From Thalassotalea marina (GTDB lineage: Bacteria; Pseudomonadota; Gammaproteobacteria; Enterobacterales; Alteromonadaceae), in assembly GCF_014656435.1 (NCBI RefSeq), contig NZ_BNCK01000002.1:644057-708056 (forward strand): a DNA stretch of 64,000 bases, written 5' to 3'. The position numbers and the translations under genes were made by a program. The notes beneath the pieces are model-generated. The model saw only the letters and a list, made by a program, of their open reading frames with translations. It was not told the origin of the DNA and did not search any database. Position 1 is the stretch's first letter. The number at the start of each line of letters is the position of its first letter. Shown in pieces: positions 34,657 through 42,340 of this stretch.

Positions 34657-34673
34657 ATCAAGCATCGTGCCAA
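34657..34673 (-). promoter_or_regulatory. Putative sigma54 promoter of the helicase/PLD/RtcR-like operon
   Basis: On the minus strand the sequence is TTGGCACGATGCTTGAT. It matches the -24/-12 consensus TGGCACG-N4-TTGCW at every conserved base except the last C of the -12 element, which is A. The spacing is exact. Transcription would start about 30 bases before the helicase ATG, leaving room for the ribosome-binding site. The gene for the matching activator is the last one in the operon. Confidence 0.6.
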
Positions 34674-34898
34674 CAACCTTCGATTTAAAGGCCTTATTAA
34701 TTGCGCACCATCGAACAAATAAAGGTTTTTATAGGAAGGTATTTTTCACACCCTTTAGGTAAATTTATAACCCATAAGCATCATTTTGTACATCACATAA
34801 CTCTCATGAAGCCAAGACAATGAAAAGAACCCAAACAACTTTACTTTGGCTACTTCTAATTGAAACGCCGTCATGATAAACGGGTACGGGGTAGGATG

Positions 34899-34940
34899 AC
34901 GCCCAAGCCGTCAGATATCTGGCCGCTTGGGCGTTTTTGT
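34899..34940 (+). terminator. Terminator-like hairpin
   Basis: ACGCCCAAGC pairs with GCTTGGGCGT around a 16-base loop that can itself pair (CAGA/TCTG), followed by TTTTTGTTGTT. On the plus strand it reads as an intrinsic terminator. It lies just left of the traA remnant. On the minus strand it would fall immediately after that remnant, so it may once have ended a traA-derived transcript. Confidence 0.65.
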
Positions 34941-34951
34941 TGTTATAAGGA

Positions 34952-35043
34952 GCCCAGTAAAACCGCGCTGATTGCTGGAACGGTTGTGCCAATGACTTCT
35001 TGAGTGCTGGCAACGATAGGTAAGGTTGCAGACATAACACTTT
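34952..35043 (-). pseudogene. Remnant of a divergent traA 3' end
   Basis: This stretch matches the 3' end of the complete traA (36241-36334) with about 5 mismatches in 92 bases. It encodes the last 29 residues of TraA (VMSATLPIVASTQEVIGTTVPAISAVLLG) and then runs to a different stop. The differences show it comes from another traA allele and is not a recent exact duplication. It is separated from traA by the toxin-antitoxin pair. Confidence 0.85.
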
Positions 35044-35112
35044 TATCGCCTACAAGCGATGACAGAAGCGCCGTTGCTAGCCAACCGGTTTAGCTGAGCC
35101 CGTTTTTTTACA

Positions 35113-35146
35113 CCTATGTGGACTCGGTTAGATAGATTGAAGAATT
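35113..35146. repeat. 34-base direct repeat, copy 2
   Basis: Identical over 34 bases to 27693-27726. It lies between the traA remnant and the DUF1778/GNAT pair. A second, imperfect 40-base repeat (GGTTTAGCTGA followed by a T-run) is found at about 35075-35114 and 35233-35272. Confidence 0.9.
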
Positions 35147-35433
35147 GGGTGCCTTGCTAGGGTGCCACTTGTTGTTACGCACTATTTGTAAGGGTATAGC
35201 TTTCATTCTGCCAGCCTTACAGACTTCCCCTCAAGCCATCTGGTTTAGCTGATTCCTTTTTTTCATACCTTAGGTGTTAATTTTTGCAATGTTTTAAACC
35301 AGAAAGAGTGACATCCCCTCGAAATCAAACTGACCTACTCTCAAAGTTTCATGCCCAACAATTCGTATATCCATTGACTACACGGAAAAGTCATTTAAAC
35401 TGTGTATTAAATAGATATACAGAGGATGGTGTC

Positions 35434-35700
35434 ATGGCTACAAAGACAGCCCCAATCAACATGCGAGTACTGCCATCGGTAAGAGACATAATCGATGCCG
35501 CAGCAAGTTTAAAAAAAGTTGATAGAACCGTGTTCATTCAGCAAGCAGCGCTCAATGAAGCGCATAGTATACTGGCAGAACAGCGGGATTTTGTTCTAGA
35601 AGCAAAGGCTTTTGAAGCGTTTGATAACGAACTTCGTGCAGAGCCACAGACTCTTGAAGGTATGAAAGATCTGTTTAAGAGGAAAGCGCCTTGGGAATAA
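35434..35700 (+). CDS. DUF1778 antitoxin (ribbon-helix-helix)
   Basis: 88 residues from the ATG at 35434 (AGAGG upstream); the frame is open further back but without a ribosome-binding site. It has the RHH fold MATKTAPINMRVLPSVRDIIDAAASLKKVDRTVFI and then an acidic C-terminal arm. DUF1778 (TacA/AtaR-type) antitoxins bind their own promoter and neutralise a GNAT toxin, and the toxin gene follows with an overlapping start. Together they would help keep the ICE in dividing cells. Confidence 0.9.
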   Translation: MATKTAPINMRVLPSVRDIIDAAASLKKVDRTVFIQQAALNEAHSILAEQRDFVLEAKAFEAFDNELRAEPQTLEGMKDLFKRKAPWE

Positions 35701-36197
35701 GTGCACCAACCCTCCTCACTGATGAGCACCAGCTTAATGCCTTTCAATGTGGCATTGAAGAGCTCGATACTTGGTTAAGAAAACAGGCGTTAAAGAGTCA
35801 AAAGCGGGGAACCGCGAGGGTGTATGTGGTCAATGACACTGACGCCCATCAAGTGGTCGGGTACTATGCCATTGCCATGGGATCAGTTTCCAGAGAGCAA
35901 GCTTTTAGTTCATTAAGAAGAAATAGTCCAGATCCCATTCCCATGGTGATTCTAGCCAGACTTGGAGTAGATAACGCCTATCAAGGTCAAGGCATTGCGG
36001 CAGGTCTTTTAAAAGATTGTATCATTCGCTCAGTACAAGCAATGAACGCTGTCGGTGGAGCAGGAATCTTAGTCCATGCTATTGATGGTAGTGCGCAAAC
36101 GTTCTACAAGAAATTTGGCTTCAAAGAATCGACGTTTGATCCATTAGTACTCATGGCAAGGATCTGCGATATCGAAAAATCATTGTCGATAGACTGA
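35691..36197 (+). CDS. GNAT-family toxin (TacT/AtaT type)
   Basis: 168 residues from a TTG at 35691 that overlaps the antitoxin stop. GNAT core: VVGYYAIAMGSVSRE, ARLGVDNAYQGQGIAAGLLKDCI (the acetyl-CoA-binding QGQGIA), and a C-terminal FYKKFGFKES. Toxins of this class acetylate charged tRNAs and stop translation. Its pairing with a DUF1778 antitoxin is the standard arrangement. Confidence 0.88.
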   Translation: MGISAPTLLTDEHQLNAFQCGIEELDTWLRKQALKSQKRGTARVYVVNDTDAHQVVGYYAIAMGSVSREQAFSSLRRNSPDPIPMVILARLGVDNAYQGQGIAAGLLKDCIIRSVQAMNAVGGAGILVHAIDGSAQTFYKKFGFKESTFDPLVLMARICDIEKSLSID

Positions 36198-36199
36198 GA

Positions 36200-36230
36200 T
36201 GACGGCTCCCCTTTCACAAGAGAAGCCGTC
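36200..36230. terminator. Hairpin between the GNAT toxin and traA stop codons
   Basis: GACGGCT and AGCCGTC arms around a 16-base loop lie between two convergent genes (GNAT toxin on plus, traA on minus). It may end both transcripts. There is no strong T-run, so efficiency is uncertain. Confidence 0.5.
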
Positions 36231-36237
36231 AATATTA

Positions 36238-36624
36238 TCAGGTGCCCAGTAAAACGGCGCTGATTGCTGGAACTGCTGTGCCAATGACTTCTTGAGTGCT
36301 GGCAACGACAGGTAAAGTTGCAGACATAACACTTTCAACGACCGTTGGTGTGTTGTAGAGACCCATACCACCACCAATGCCCAGAGCGAAAGCCATCAAG
36401 CTTTGGCGAGCGATACCGCCCACAATACCCACCAGAACCATGGCTCCCGCTACGATCCGTCCCAAAGTACCTTGGGTCCAGTCTTTTAGGGTATCCCACA
36501 CATCAGTGAAAGCATCACCACCGGTGCCCGCAAATGAGGGCTCCGAAATCATTAACGCCATTAAACCAAGCGCACCAATGGTCATTAGGCGCTGAGTTTG
36601 AATGGTGCGAACTGCATTTGTCAT
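36238..36624 (-). CDS. traA: TraA, conjugative pilin precursor
   Basis: 128 residues: a long leader with hydrophobic start (MTIGALGLMALMISEPSFAG) and two hydrophobic segments in the mature part (RIVAGAMVLVGIVGGIA and ALGIGGGMGLYN to VLLG). This fits an F-like pilin processed in the inner membrane. The ATG overlaps the traV stop by four bases. It marks the other border of the second variable site, and its 3' end has a divergent twin at 34952-35043. Confidence 0.9.
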   Translation of the reverse strand: MTNAVRTIQTQRLMTIGALGLMALMISEPSFAGTGGDAFTDVWDTLKDWTQGTLGRIVAGAMVLVGIVGGIARQSLMAFALGIGGGMGLYNTPTVVESVMSATLPVVASTQEVIGTAVPAISAVLLGT

Positions 36625-37193
36625 TCGTTAGTTTCTCCGTAGATACTCAAGTTATCGCGCTTACCATCAGCTCCCGCTGAGGCAGAATCGCTTTGAGTCT
36701 GAAGTGGACGTAGCACTGGCGAAACCGTTCGAGGTGCTGACACCCCAATATCCCACCGGCGCGGTTCAATTTCGGTAAACACGTAGCTGGATAAATTCAG
36801 ATCCCCACGGTCATCCTCCCAAGGCGCAATCCAAATCCGCATTACCCTTGAAGGAATGCGAATAGGTGCAGATTGCTGCGTCTCGGGTAATGCCGGATGG
36901 CTCAGCAGTCCTGTCTCTAAATCAGATTGTGAATACCCAGAGGGAGAACCAATTCGAGTCGCCACAGCATCAATCGTCTTGGGTGCAGCGCCATTACTGG
37001 TAAGCTCATAGACTTCACGAGCGGATAAACAGCGCACACCGTCAGGCATACCTGGGCATCCATATTCACTACTCCCAAGACCCAATGAACTACAGCCAGA
37101 CAATAAGGTTGAGCCGACTGCCAATAAAAGTAATCCAGCTTTAGACCACTGTTTTGACTGGTGCTTTGGGTTGTTCTGCATTGATGTCGTCAT
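36621..37193 (-). CDS. traV: TraV, outer-membrane lipoprotein of the transfer apparatus
   Basis: 190 residues from the ATG at 37193, chosen because GAGGAGAG precedes it (the frame is open to 37271). A lipobox LLSGCSS near residue 34 follows a hydrophobic stretch (AGLLLLAVGSTLLSG). TraV anchors the TraB/TraK core complex at the outer membrane. The stop overlaps the traA start. Confidence 0.9.
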   Translation of the reverse strand: MTTSMQNNPKHQSKQWSKAGLLLLAVGSTLLSGCSSLGLGSSEYGCPGMPDGVRCLSAREVYELTSNGAAPKTIDAVATRIGSPSGYSQSDLETGLLSHPALPETQQSAPIRIPSRVMRIWIAPWEDDRGDLNLSSYVFTEIEPRRWDIGVSAPRTVSPVLRPLQTQSDSASAGADGKRDNLSIYGETNE

Positions 37194-37267
37194 GGTTAAC
37201 TCTCCTCTGGATACACATCTTATTGTCTGAAGCGGACTTCGATCGGTTAGCAACATGCAGGATTTTT

Positions 37268-38557
37268 TCATCTTCTTGCACCTACCCCTTGTGAAGTGGC
37301 CAATGACAACGAGGCCCCACGAGTGACTATGACTTCAATTTTCCTTGCAGCGTCTACCTCTATGACTGGGAACATATTTTCAGCCATGTCCAAATAGAAC
37401 TTGGCCACTCGATCCAATGCTTTACCGGTGCCTTTAATCGCAGCGCCTTGTAATGCTTCTTGGCTCATGACTTGCTGGTACAGCTGAGTATCACCGGCAT
37501 TACCCGTCTGAATCGTCGGAACAGGATTTACATCAAATGCGCCAGCCAAGCCCTGAAGGAATCCGGCCATCATCGACTTGGCCACCAGCTGGCCTTGCTT
37601 CGACACTAATCGGCCTCGAATACCGGCTTTGCCGTCTTCTCCCACGGCATAAGAATCCAGTCGCGTTTCAATGACGCCACCATCTTCTCTCACACATGAA
37701 ATGGTCTCGCCTCGCAAATAAGCACGCTCAGAGCTCAAATCACCGTAACCTGCGGCGATCAAGAAACACTCTTTGATATCCGCTCTAAATCGGTTGGGTA
37801 AAATGGCTTCCTTTTGAATCCTCAGCAATGCAGGAAAAGGCTCGCGTCTTGCGGACTCGTGAGTAGGTGCATCCAAACCTGTGATCAAAGTACCTGAGAT
37901 GATGCTGCCCGCCGGTAGATACAAAGGCGGCGCTTCTTGCACAACAACCTCTGGTTCAGCAACCACTTCTGGCTCAATCATACGAATCGTGATTGGCGGC
38001 AATGGAACATCTCGTGCTCGTGTACCTTGGCCATTGGCTGGCTGCTGATAGAGCGGATCAGGCAGCGGCGCATTGGCAAAATAGTCGTCTGGGTTAGACG
38101 GCAGAGGCTTTTCGTCTTTGGGTAATTCCATGGCAGATAAAGGCACTTCATAACGGCTATTTGTGCCTTCAACTGCTGCATCACCTCCTGCGCGAACATC
38201 ATCAAGTTCCGCTCGAAGGCGGGCCAGCTCCGCATTGACCTCACTTGGTATAGAAGGCGAACCTGGGCTTAGCCGTCCTGAATCGACGTCACGACGCAAG
38301 CGCTCAACTTCACGACGTAACTGTTCATTGCGCTCACTGAGTAGTTTTACGTTCGCAGCCAAACTATCGACCCCAACATCACGAGTATTGGTATCCGTAA
38401 GAATGTGCCGGATCGTTTCCTGCCGGTTCCGACTGCTTGAGCCATCGTCAGGATTAGGTGAAAACACCATCACCATAAGGATGAGACCACCAGCAATACC
38501 AGCAACCGATAGGCCCCGCTTCATGTTCGGGCTCATTTGTTCCCATTGTGCTTTCAT
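37268..38557 (-). CDS. traB: TraB, inner-membrane core-complex protein (VirB10-like)
   Basis: 429 residues. One N-terminal transmembrane helix (GLSVAGIAGGLILMVMVF) is followed by a coiled coil (about residues 63-95, LLSERNEQLRREVERLRRDV), a Pro-rich spacer and a C-terminal VirB10-type beta domain (LPAGSIISGTLITGLDAPT; LRGETISCVREDGG). TraB spans the periplasm and links TraK/TraV to the inner membrane. GGGAGG is 8 bases before ATG; the traK stop lies 2 bases upstream. Confidence 0.93.
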   Translation of the reverse strand: MKAQWEQMSPNMKRGLSVAGIAGGLILMVMVFSPNPDDGSSSRNRQETIRHILTDTNTRDVGVDSLAANVKLLSERNEQLRREVERLRRDVDSGRLSPGSPSIPSEVNAELARLRAELDDVRAGGDAAVEGTNSRYEVPLSAMELPKDEKPLPSNPDDYFANAPLPDPLYQQPANGQGTRARDVPLPPITIRMIEPEVVAEPEVVVQEAPPLYLPAGSIISGTLITGLDAPTHESARREPFPALLRIQKEAILPNRFRADIKECFLIAAGYGDLSSERAYLRGETISCVREDGGVIETRLDSYAVGEDGKAGIRGRLVSKQGQLVAKSMMAGFLQGLAGAFDVNPVPTIQTGNAGDTQLYQQVMSQEALQGAAIKGTGKALDRVAKFYLDMAENMFPVIEVDAARKIEVIVTRGASLSLATSQGVGARR

Positions 38558-38559
38558 CG

Positions 38560-39459
38560 TTATTCACCTCCCACAAGAAGCGAAGGTCGCAGACTTTCCA
38601 TCGCTTCTTCACGATGATTGCGAACAACCACATACAACTCAGTCTTTTCACCCGGCAACAAGATATTGCGAGGCCAGTAGGCGCTTGCCACTATATCCGG
38701 TGCATGACAGGCTATTTCTCTGGCTTCTATCGGCTCATCGGCAAAGCTTTCAACCAGTCCTACATAGACGGTGAAGTAATGTCCCGTCACAATTTGCCCC
38801 TGCTTAAAACCAAACTTTAAGCCCGGCTGAAAACATTTCGGGCTTGTGTCGGTTTGGCCAGCCAAACGGATGTCATAGCCTTGTGGTAACTCATTTAGTG
38901 CAAGGCGTCTGAGTAAATCACGTAAGCTATCGACGTATGGCTGAGCCGTTTCCCAAGTGGCGGCTTTTCGGTTCACGACGCCCTTAATAGGCCACTGCTG
39001 ACCATCAATAGCTAAGGTGATTTCACGCGGTGGAATACGACGAGGTACTAAGGTGACAGATAATGCGGGCGCTTCCTGACCAGGCGGAGTGATGTAAAGT
39101 GAAACCGGTGATTCTTTGTCCGTAGCCACATATACAACATTCCCCTTGATTTGCGTCTGAGCATCACTGGTTGTTCTCACCTGAGGCGATTCAAACGGCG
39201 TCACAATCCGATTCAGATGACCAAGTGCTACAGGGATCAGTTCATTAACCCCCGGTGTCATCAGTAACGTTGTTGGCGCATCCGTTGAAACCGTATTGCT
39301 TTGAACCGGTGGATTTGCAGTAGCAGACTGCTTCATCACACTGGCTGGCACAATCGGCAATTCCACGTCTGCATACGACGCTTGAGATAAAAGGACGCCA
39401 CTCAAACTGATTGCGATTAAGCTTGGTGTCATCCATCGACTAATTTTGGTTCGCATCAT
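38560..39459 (-). CDS. traK: TraK, secretin-like outer-membrane core protein
   Basis: 299 residues with a signal peptide (LIAISLSGVLLSQASYAD). Family signature NRIVTPFESPQV near residue 85 and a C-terminal beta-rich VirB9/TraK-type domain. It forms the outer ring of the core complex with TraV and TraB. Its start overlaps the 3' end of traE by 20 bases. Confidence 0.92.
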   Translation of the reverse strand: MMRTKISRWMTPSLIAISLSGVLLSQASYADVELPIVPASVMKQSATANPPVQSNTVSTDAPTTLLMTPGVNELIPVALGHLNRIVTPFESPQVRTTSDAQTQIKGNVVYVATDKESPVSLYITPPGQEAPALSVTLVPRRIPPREITLAIDGQQWPIKGVVNRKAATWETAQPYVDSLRDLLRRLALNELPQGYDIRLAGQTDTSPKCFQPGLKFGFKQGQIVTGHYFTVYVGLVESFADEPIEAREIACHAPDIVASAYWPRNILLPGEKTELYVVVRNHREEAMESLRPSLLVGGE

Positions 39460-40066
39460 TCACCCTCCGGTTTTGCTCTTGGGTCAACTTTTCACGAACG
39501 CGCTTCGTTCTAGCTTGCCCCTCATACGTATCCATCCAGCTAAGTTTTGGACGGTATTGCTCAATATCGATGTCAAACTCATAGGTGCGAGTTTGGCGCT
39601 GCTCATCTCCAGATGGCCCAGAGATCAAGGAATAACCGGTCACAAAGACATGGCCGGTTTCATACTCATACTCCACTTGTCTAGGTTGGAATTTGAGCGT
39701 GACCCGGTCTTCGCGGATTTGTCTTGCCTGAATCTCCAGTGCATCGACCACTTGCTGGTACACCGCTGGAGAAAGTAGCGGCTCAATGGCAACCCGGATA
39801 AAGGACACATTACCCGGCGTCACGTTGCCCATAAGCTCAGCCAGGTAGAGTCCCCAGGATTCAAGGTAAGGCTGAGTGGCTTGGTTTCGTGACACTTCAG
39901 CTGTTTCAGACAAGGTTGGTGGTTGAATGGCTACCACGGTATTGCGAGAAAATGCCGCTACCGCAAGCAGCAAGTTAGATAGCACCAGCACCGCAATCAG
40001 GAACCGTTGCCATCGGTTCTCTAATTGCGTGCCTTGCCATGATTTTAAAAACACGTCGAACTTCAC
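39440..40066 (-). CDS. traE: TraE, inner-membrane pilus assembly protein (VirB5/TraE type)
   Basis: 208 residues: N-terminal transmembrane helix (FLIAVLVLSNLLLAVAAFS) then a periplasmic domain with EVSRNQATQPYLESWGLYLAELMGNV, which matches the F TraE pattern. The ATG overlaps the traL stop by four bases. Needed for pilus assembly. Confidence 0.9.
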   Translation of the reverse strand: MKFDVFLKSWQGTQLENRWQRFLIAVLVLSNLLLAVAAFSRNTVVAIQPPTLSETAEVSRNQATQPYLESWGLYLAELMGNVTPGNVSFIRVAIEPLLSPAVYQQVVDALEIQARQIREDRVTLKFQPRQVEYEYETGHVFVTGYSLISGPSGDEQRQTRTYEFDIDIEQYRPKLSWMDTYEGQARTKRVREKLTQEQNRRVNDANQN

Positions 40067-40350
40067 GGCAGATAGCTCCTGATAAATGGATTAGGGATCG
40101 TCTTGGCTTTGGTTGGCAACAGTCCAGCCCAGTAGATGGCGTGAAGAATAAAACCATCTGGGCGACCATCACGAAAACGCCGATAGAGCTTGGTTGTCAC
40201 CAACCCCAACAGGCATAAAACCAAGGCATTACCGGTAAAAATGCCGATCACTAGCCCCAACAGAATGGGAGCCATCTCATCGGCACTCCAAAGCAGGAAG
40301 TGCGGCGGGTCATCGATATAGGATGGAATATTTACAGGTTCCATAGTCAC
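40063..40350 (-). CDS. traL: TraL, small inner-membrane pilus assembly protein
   Basis: 95 residues with a hydrophobic pair of segments (ILLGLVIGIFTGNALVLCLLGLV) and the preceding DDPPHFLLWSADE motif, which is typical of TraL/TrhL. It is the first gene of the traLEKBVA block. AACGAGGAGTGACT stands before the ATG. The region upstream carries the HigBA-like insertion and should also hold the promoter of the block. Confidence 0.9.
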   Translation of the reverse strand: MTMEPVNIPSYIDDPPHFLLWSADEMAPILLGLVIGIFTGNALVLCLLGLVTTKLYRRFRDGRPDGFILHAIYWAGLLPTKAKTIPNPFIRSYLP

Positions 40351-40524
40351 TCCTCGTTGTTTGAATTGAGAAGTGAAGGATGCCTCGGGATTGGCAGGTT
40401 CAGTGGTCAGCTAGATACAGAATTCTTGAAGGTTTTGAGGGTTCTACTCAGACAAGACGGTTAAGTTCTAGACAAACCGAGCAACGAGAGTTATCATTTA
40501 TGATAACCTAAGTTAAGGATACCC

Positions 40525-40848
40525 ATGAGCTGGAAGATCGACTTTTACGATGGCGTTGAGGATCAGATCCTCGATATGCCACCCAAAATACAAGCTCGCA
40601 TGATTAAGCTTTTAGAGCTAATGGAAAAGCATGGTGCAAACTTGGGGCCTCCTCATACTGAGTCTATGGGCGATGGGTTATTTGAAATCCGCGCAAAAGC
40701 TCAAGAAGGTATTGGTAGAGGCTTATTTTGCTACTTAAAAGGGAAGCACATTTACGTGTTACACGCTTTTGTAAAAAAATCTCAAAAGACGCCCAAAAAT
40801 GAGCTCAATCTTGCCAGAGATAGACAAAAAGAGGTTCAAAAATCATGA
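40525..40848 (+). CDS. HigB/RelE-type toxin (Gp49-like)
   Basis: 107 residues. Basic RelE-fold features: KIDFYDGVEDQILDMPPKIQARMIKLLELMEKHG at the start, then LFEIRAKAQEGIGRGLFCYLKGKHIYVLHAFVKKSQKTPK, the typical DUF891/Gp49-like core. Such toxins are mRNA interferases acting on ribosomes. The antitoxin start overlaps the toxin stop by four bases, the toxin-first order seen in HigBA modules. It lies at the site called hotspot 1 in SXT/R391 elements. Confidence 0.88.
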   Translation: MSWKIDFYDGVEDQILDMPPKIQARMIKLLELMEKHGANLGPPHTESMGDGLFEIRAKAQEGIGRGLFCYLKGKHIYVLHAFVKKSQKTPKNELNLARDRQKEVQKS

Positions 40849-41123
40849 GTCTGCAAAAACTGAAACAACGTGCTTTAGCCAATGCTGAAGTTAAGAATGA
40901 GTACGATAAGCTTGAGAGTGAGTTCAGCTTTATTGATCAATTGCTTACCATGAGAACAAAGGCAGGACTTACTCAAGAGCAGGTTGCTGAAAGAATGCAT
41001 ACCCAAAAAAGTAACGTCAGTCGTTTAGAAAAAGGTAATGCCAATCCAAGTTGGTCAACTCTCCTAAAATATGCTCACGCATGTGGCTTTGAACTAACAC
41101 TCAAGCCACAAAAAATGAGTTAA
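40845..41123 (+). CDS. HigA-type antitoxin (XRE family)
   Basis: 92 residues with a central helix-turn-helix, MRTKAGLTQEQVAERMHTQKSNVSRLEKG, near residues 30-60. It would neutralise the upstream toxin and repress the shared promoter. The pair is on the opposite strand to the tra genes and convergent with the DUF4400 gene. Confidence 0.88.
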   Translation: MSLQKLKQRALANAEVKNEYDKLESEFSFIDQLLTMRTKAGLTQEQVAERMHTQKSNVSRLEKGNANPSWSTLLKYAHACGFELTLKPQKMS

Positions 41124-41148
41124 CGACATTTATGAGGCCTAACTGGCC

Positions 41149-41793
41149 TCATATCTTCTTCTGCAAGTGACTTAACGCCAACCCCGCCATTAATGCCAAA
41201 CCGATGATCAGCGACGGTAGCACCACCGGTGGAATAGCCAGCGGGGCGAACAATCCCATAAACAGCAAAATGACACCTGAGCCAAGGATAATCATGCTGT
41301 AGCGGTGAATAATAGGGCTCGAAAAATCAAAGGTTGTCTTCTTAATCTTCCAGGTCATTAAACCATCCCACAACGCCGGTAACATGAGAATAAGCGCAAA
41401 GGGCAACCAGACCATCAGCAAAGCAAATCGAGTGAACACTTGGTACAACACATCAAAAAATGCCTGAATACGGTCTTCTACCCACACAAACCAAAAGCCG
41501 CCCATGTTCTCCATCCCTTTAGAACGCAGTCGTTGCTCTTCAGTGGGGATTAGAAAATCTCGCACAGATTGCTCCATCTGCGTATCCACAACCCATGACT
41601 GATACCAGCGATGGCTAGTTTGACCAATCCAATAGCTTGTTTGAGCGCCCAATTGATTTTGGATCATCTGCTTCTCTTTACTAATGACCCGGCCAGTCCA
41701 ATCACCGGGCACTAACACACCAATAGCAATAATCTCCAGCATCAGCGCCAGACAAAGTAGCCAAACCGACTTATGCTTGCTCATGCCAAACAT
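41149..41793 (-). CDS. DUF4400-type ICE membrane protein (often called TraJ in these elements)
   Basis: 214 residues with four hydrophobic segments (near residues 12-28, 117-137, 160-178 and 180-205) and a short cytoplasmic tail. This matches DUF4400 integrating-element membrane proteins. It is encoded after traD in SXT/R391. The start overlaps the 3' end of the upstream gene by 23 bases. Role in transfer not defined. Confidence 0.8.
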   Translation of the reverse strand: MFGMSKHKSVWLLCLALMLEIIAIGVLVPGDWTGRVISKEKQMIQNQLGAQTSYWIGQTSHRWYQSWVVDTQMEQSVRDFLIPTEEQRLRSKGMENMGGFWFVWVEDRIQAFFDVLYQVFTRFALLMVWLPFALILMLPALWDGLMTWKIKKTTFDFSSPIIHRYSMIILGSGVILLFMGLFAPLAIPPVVLPSLIIGLALMAGLALSHLQKKI

Positions 41794-42331
41794 CCTCTTC
41801 TACTCGGGCCAGCATGGCTGTAACGGTTGGCGTCATAATCCGGGCTTTAATCACTTGTTGAAGCCGCTTTGTCGTCGTATGGCCACTGACATAACGCACG
41901 TCGATGCGTCCTTCAGCCAAATGCGCCATCCGATTTGGACGATTACGAATCCAGGTGTGGAAATACACACCATCCACGGCGGCCCACTCGAAATGGTCAG
42001 GATCACGCAGGCGAATCCCCGTTAAAGCACTGGCGGCAGTCCAGGTCAGTGCCTCAATGAAATGCCACAGTCGGACACTGTCATCATCACAACTGACTTC
42101 TTCATAACTGCCCAAACCATTACAAAGGCACAAATCAAAGATGGAATGGCCATCTAACGTGAGCGCATCCGTTACATAGTCCGCCAAGCAATACACCGAG
42201 GCCAAAGCATGAGGCCAGTCGGTTTCAAGCAGCCTTAAAGCTTCCTTGAACTGAGGGTTATGTTGCTGCCACTGAGCGAGCATTTCTTTACTGGTAAGTG
42301 TTGTCATTTTCAGACAGACAGAATGATGCAT
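41771..42331 (-). CDS. Conserved ICE protein downstream of traD (s043-type position)
   Basis: 186 residues, soluble, no recognised motif. The ATG at 42331 is preferred over one eight codons in, because AAGGAG lies 5 bases before it. The gene begins 9 bases after the traD stop and overlaps the DUF4400 gene, so traI-traD-this gene-DUF4400 look like one operon. Confidence 0.78.
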   Translation of the reverse strand: MHHSVCLKMTTLTSKEMLAQWQQHNPQFKEALRLLETDWPHALASVYCLADYVTDALTLDGHSIFDLCLCNGLGSYEEVSCDDDSVRLWHFIEALTWTAASALTGIRLRDPDHFEWAAVDGVYFHTWIRNRPNRMAHLAEGRIDVRYVSGHTTTKRLQQVIKARIMTPTVTAMLARVEEDVWHEQA

Positions 42332-42340
42332 ACAAACTCC

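Noticed and set aside
34804..35040. 78-residue minus-strand frame near the traA remnant
   Set aside because: It is out of frame with the traA remnant, and the same kind of frame appears over the real traA end. It is a shadow.
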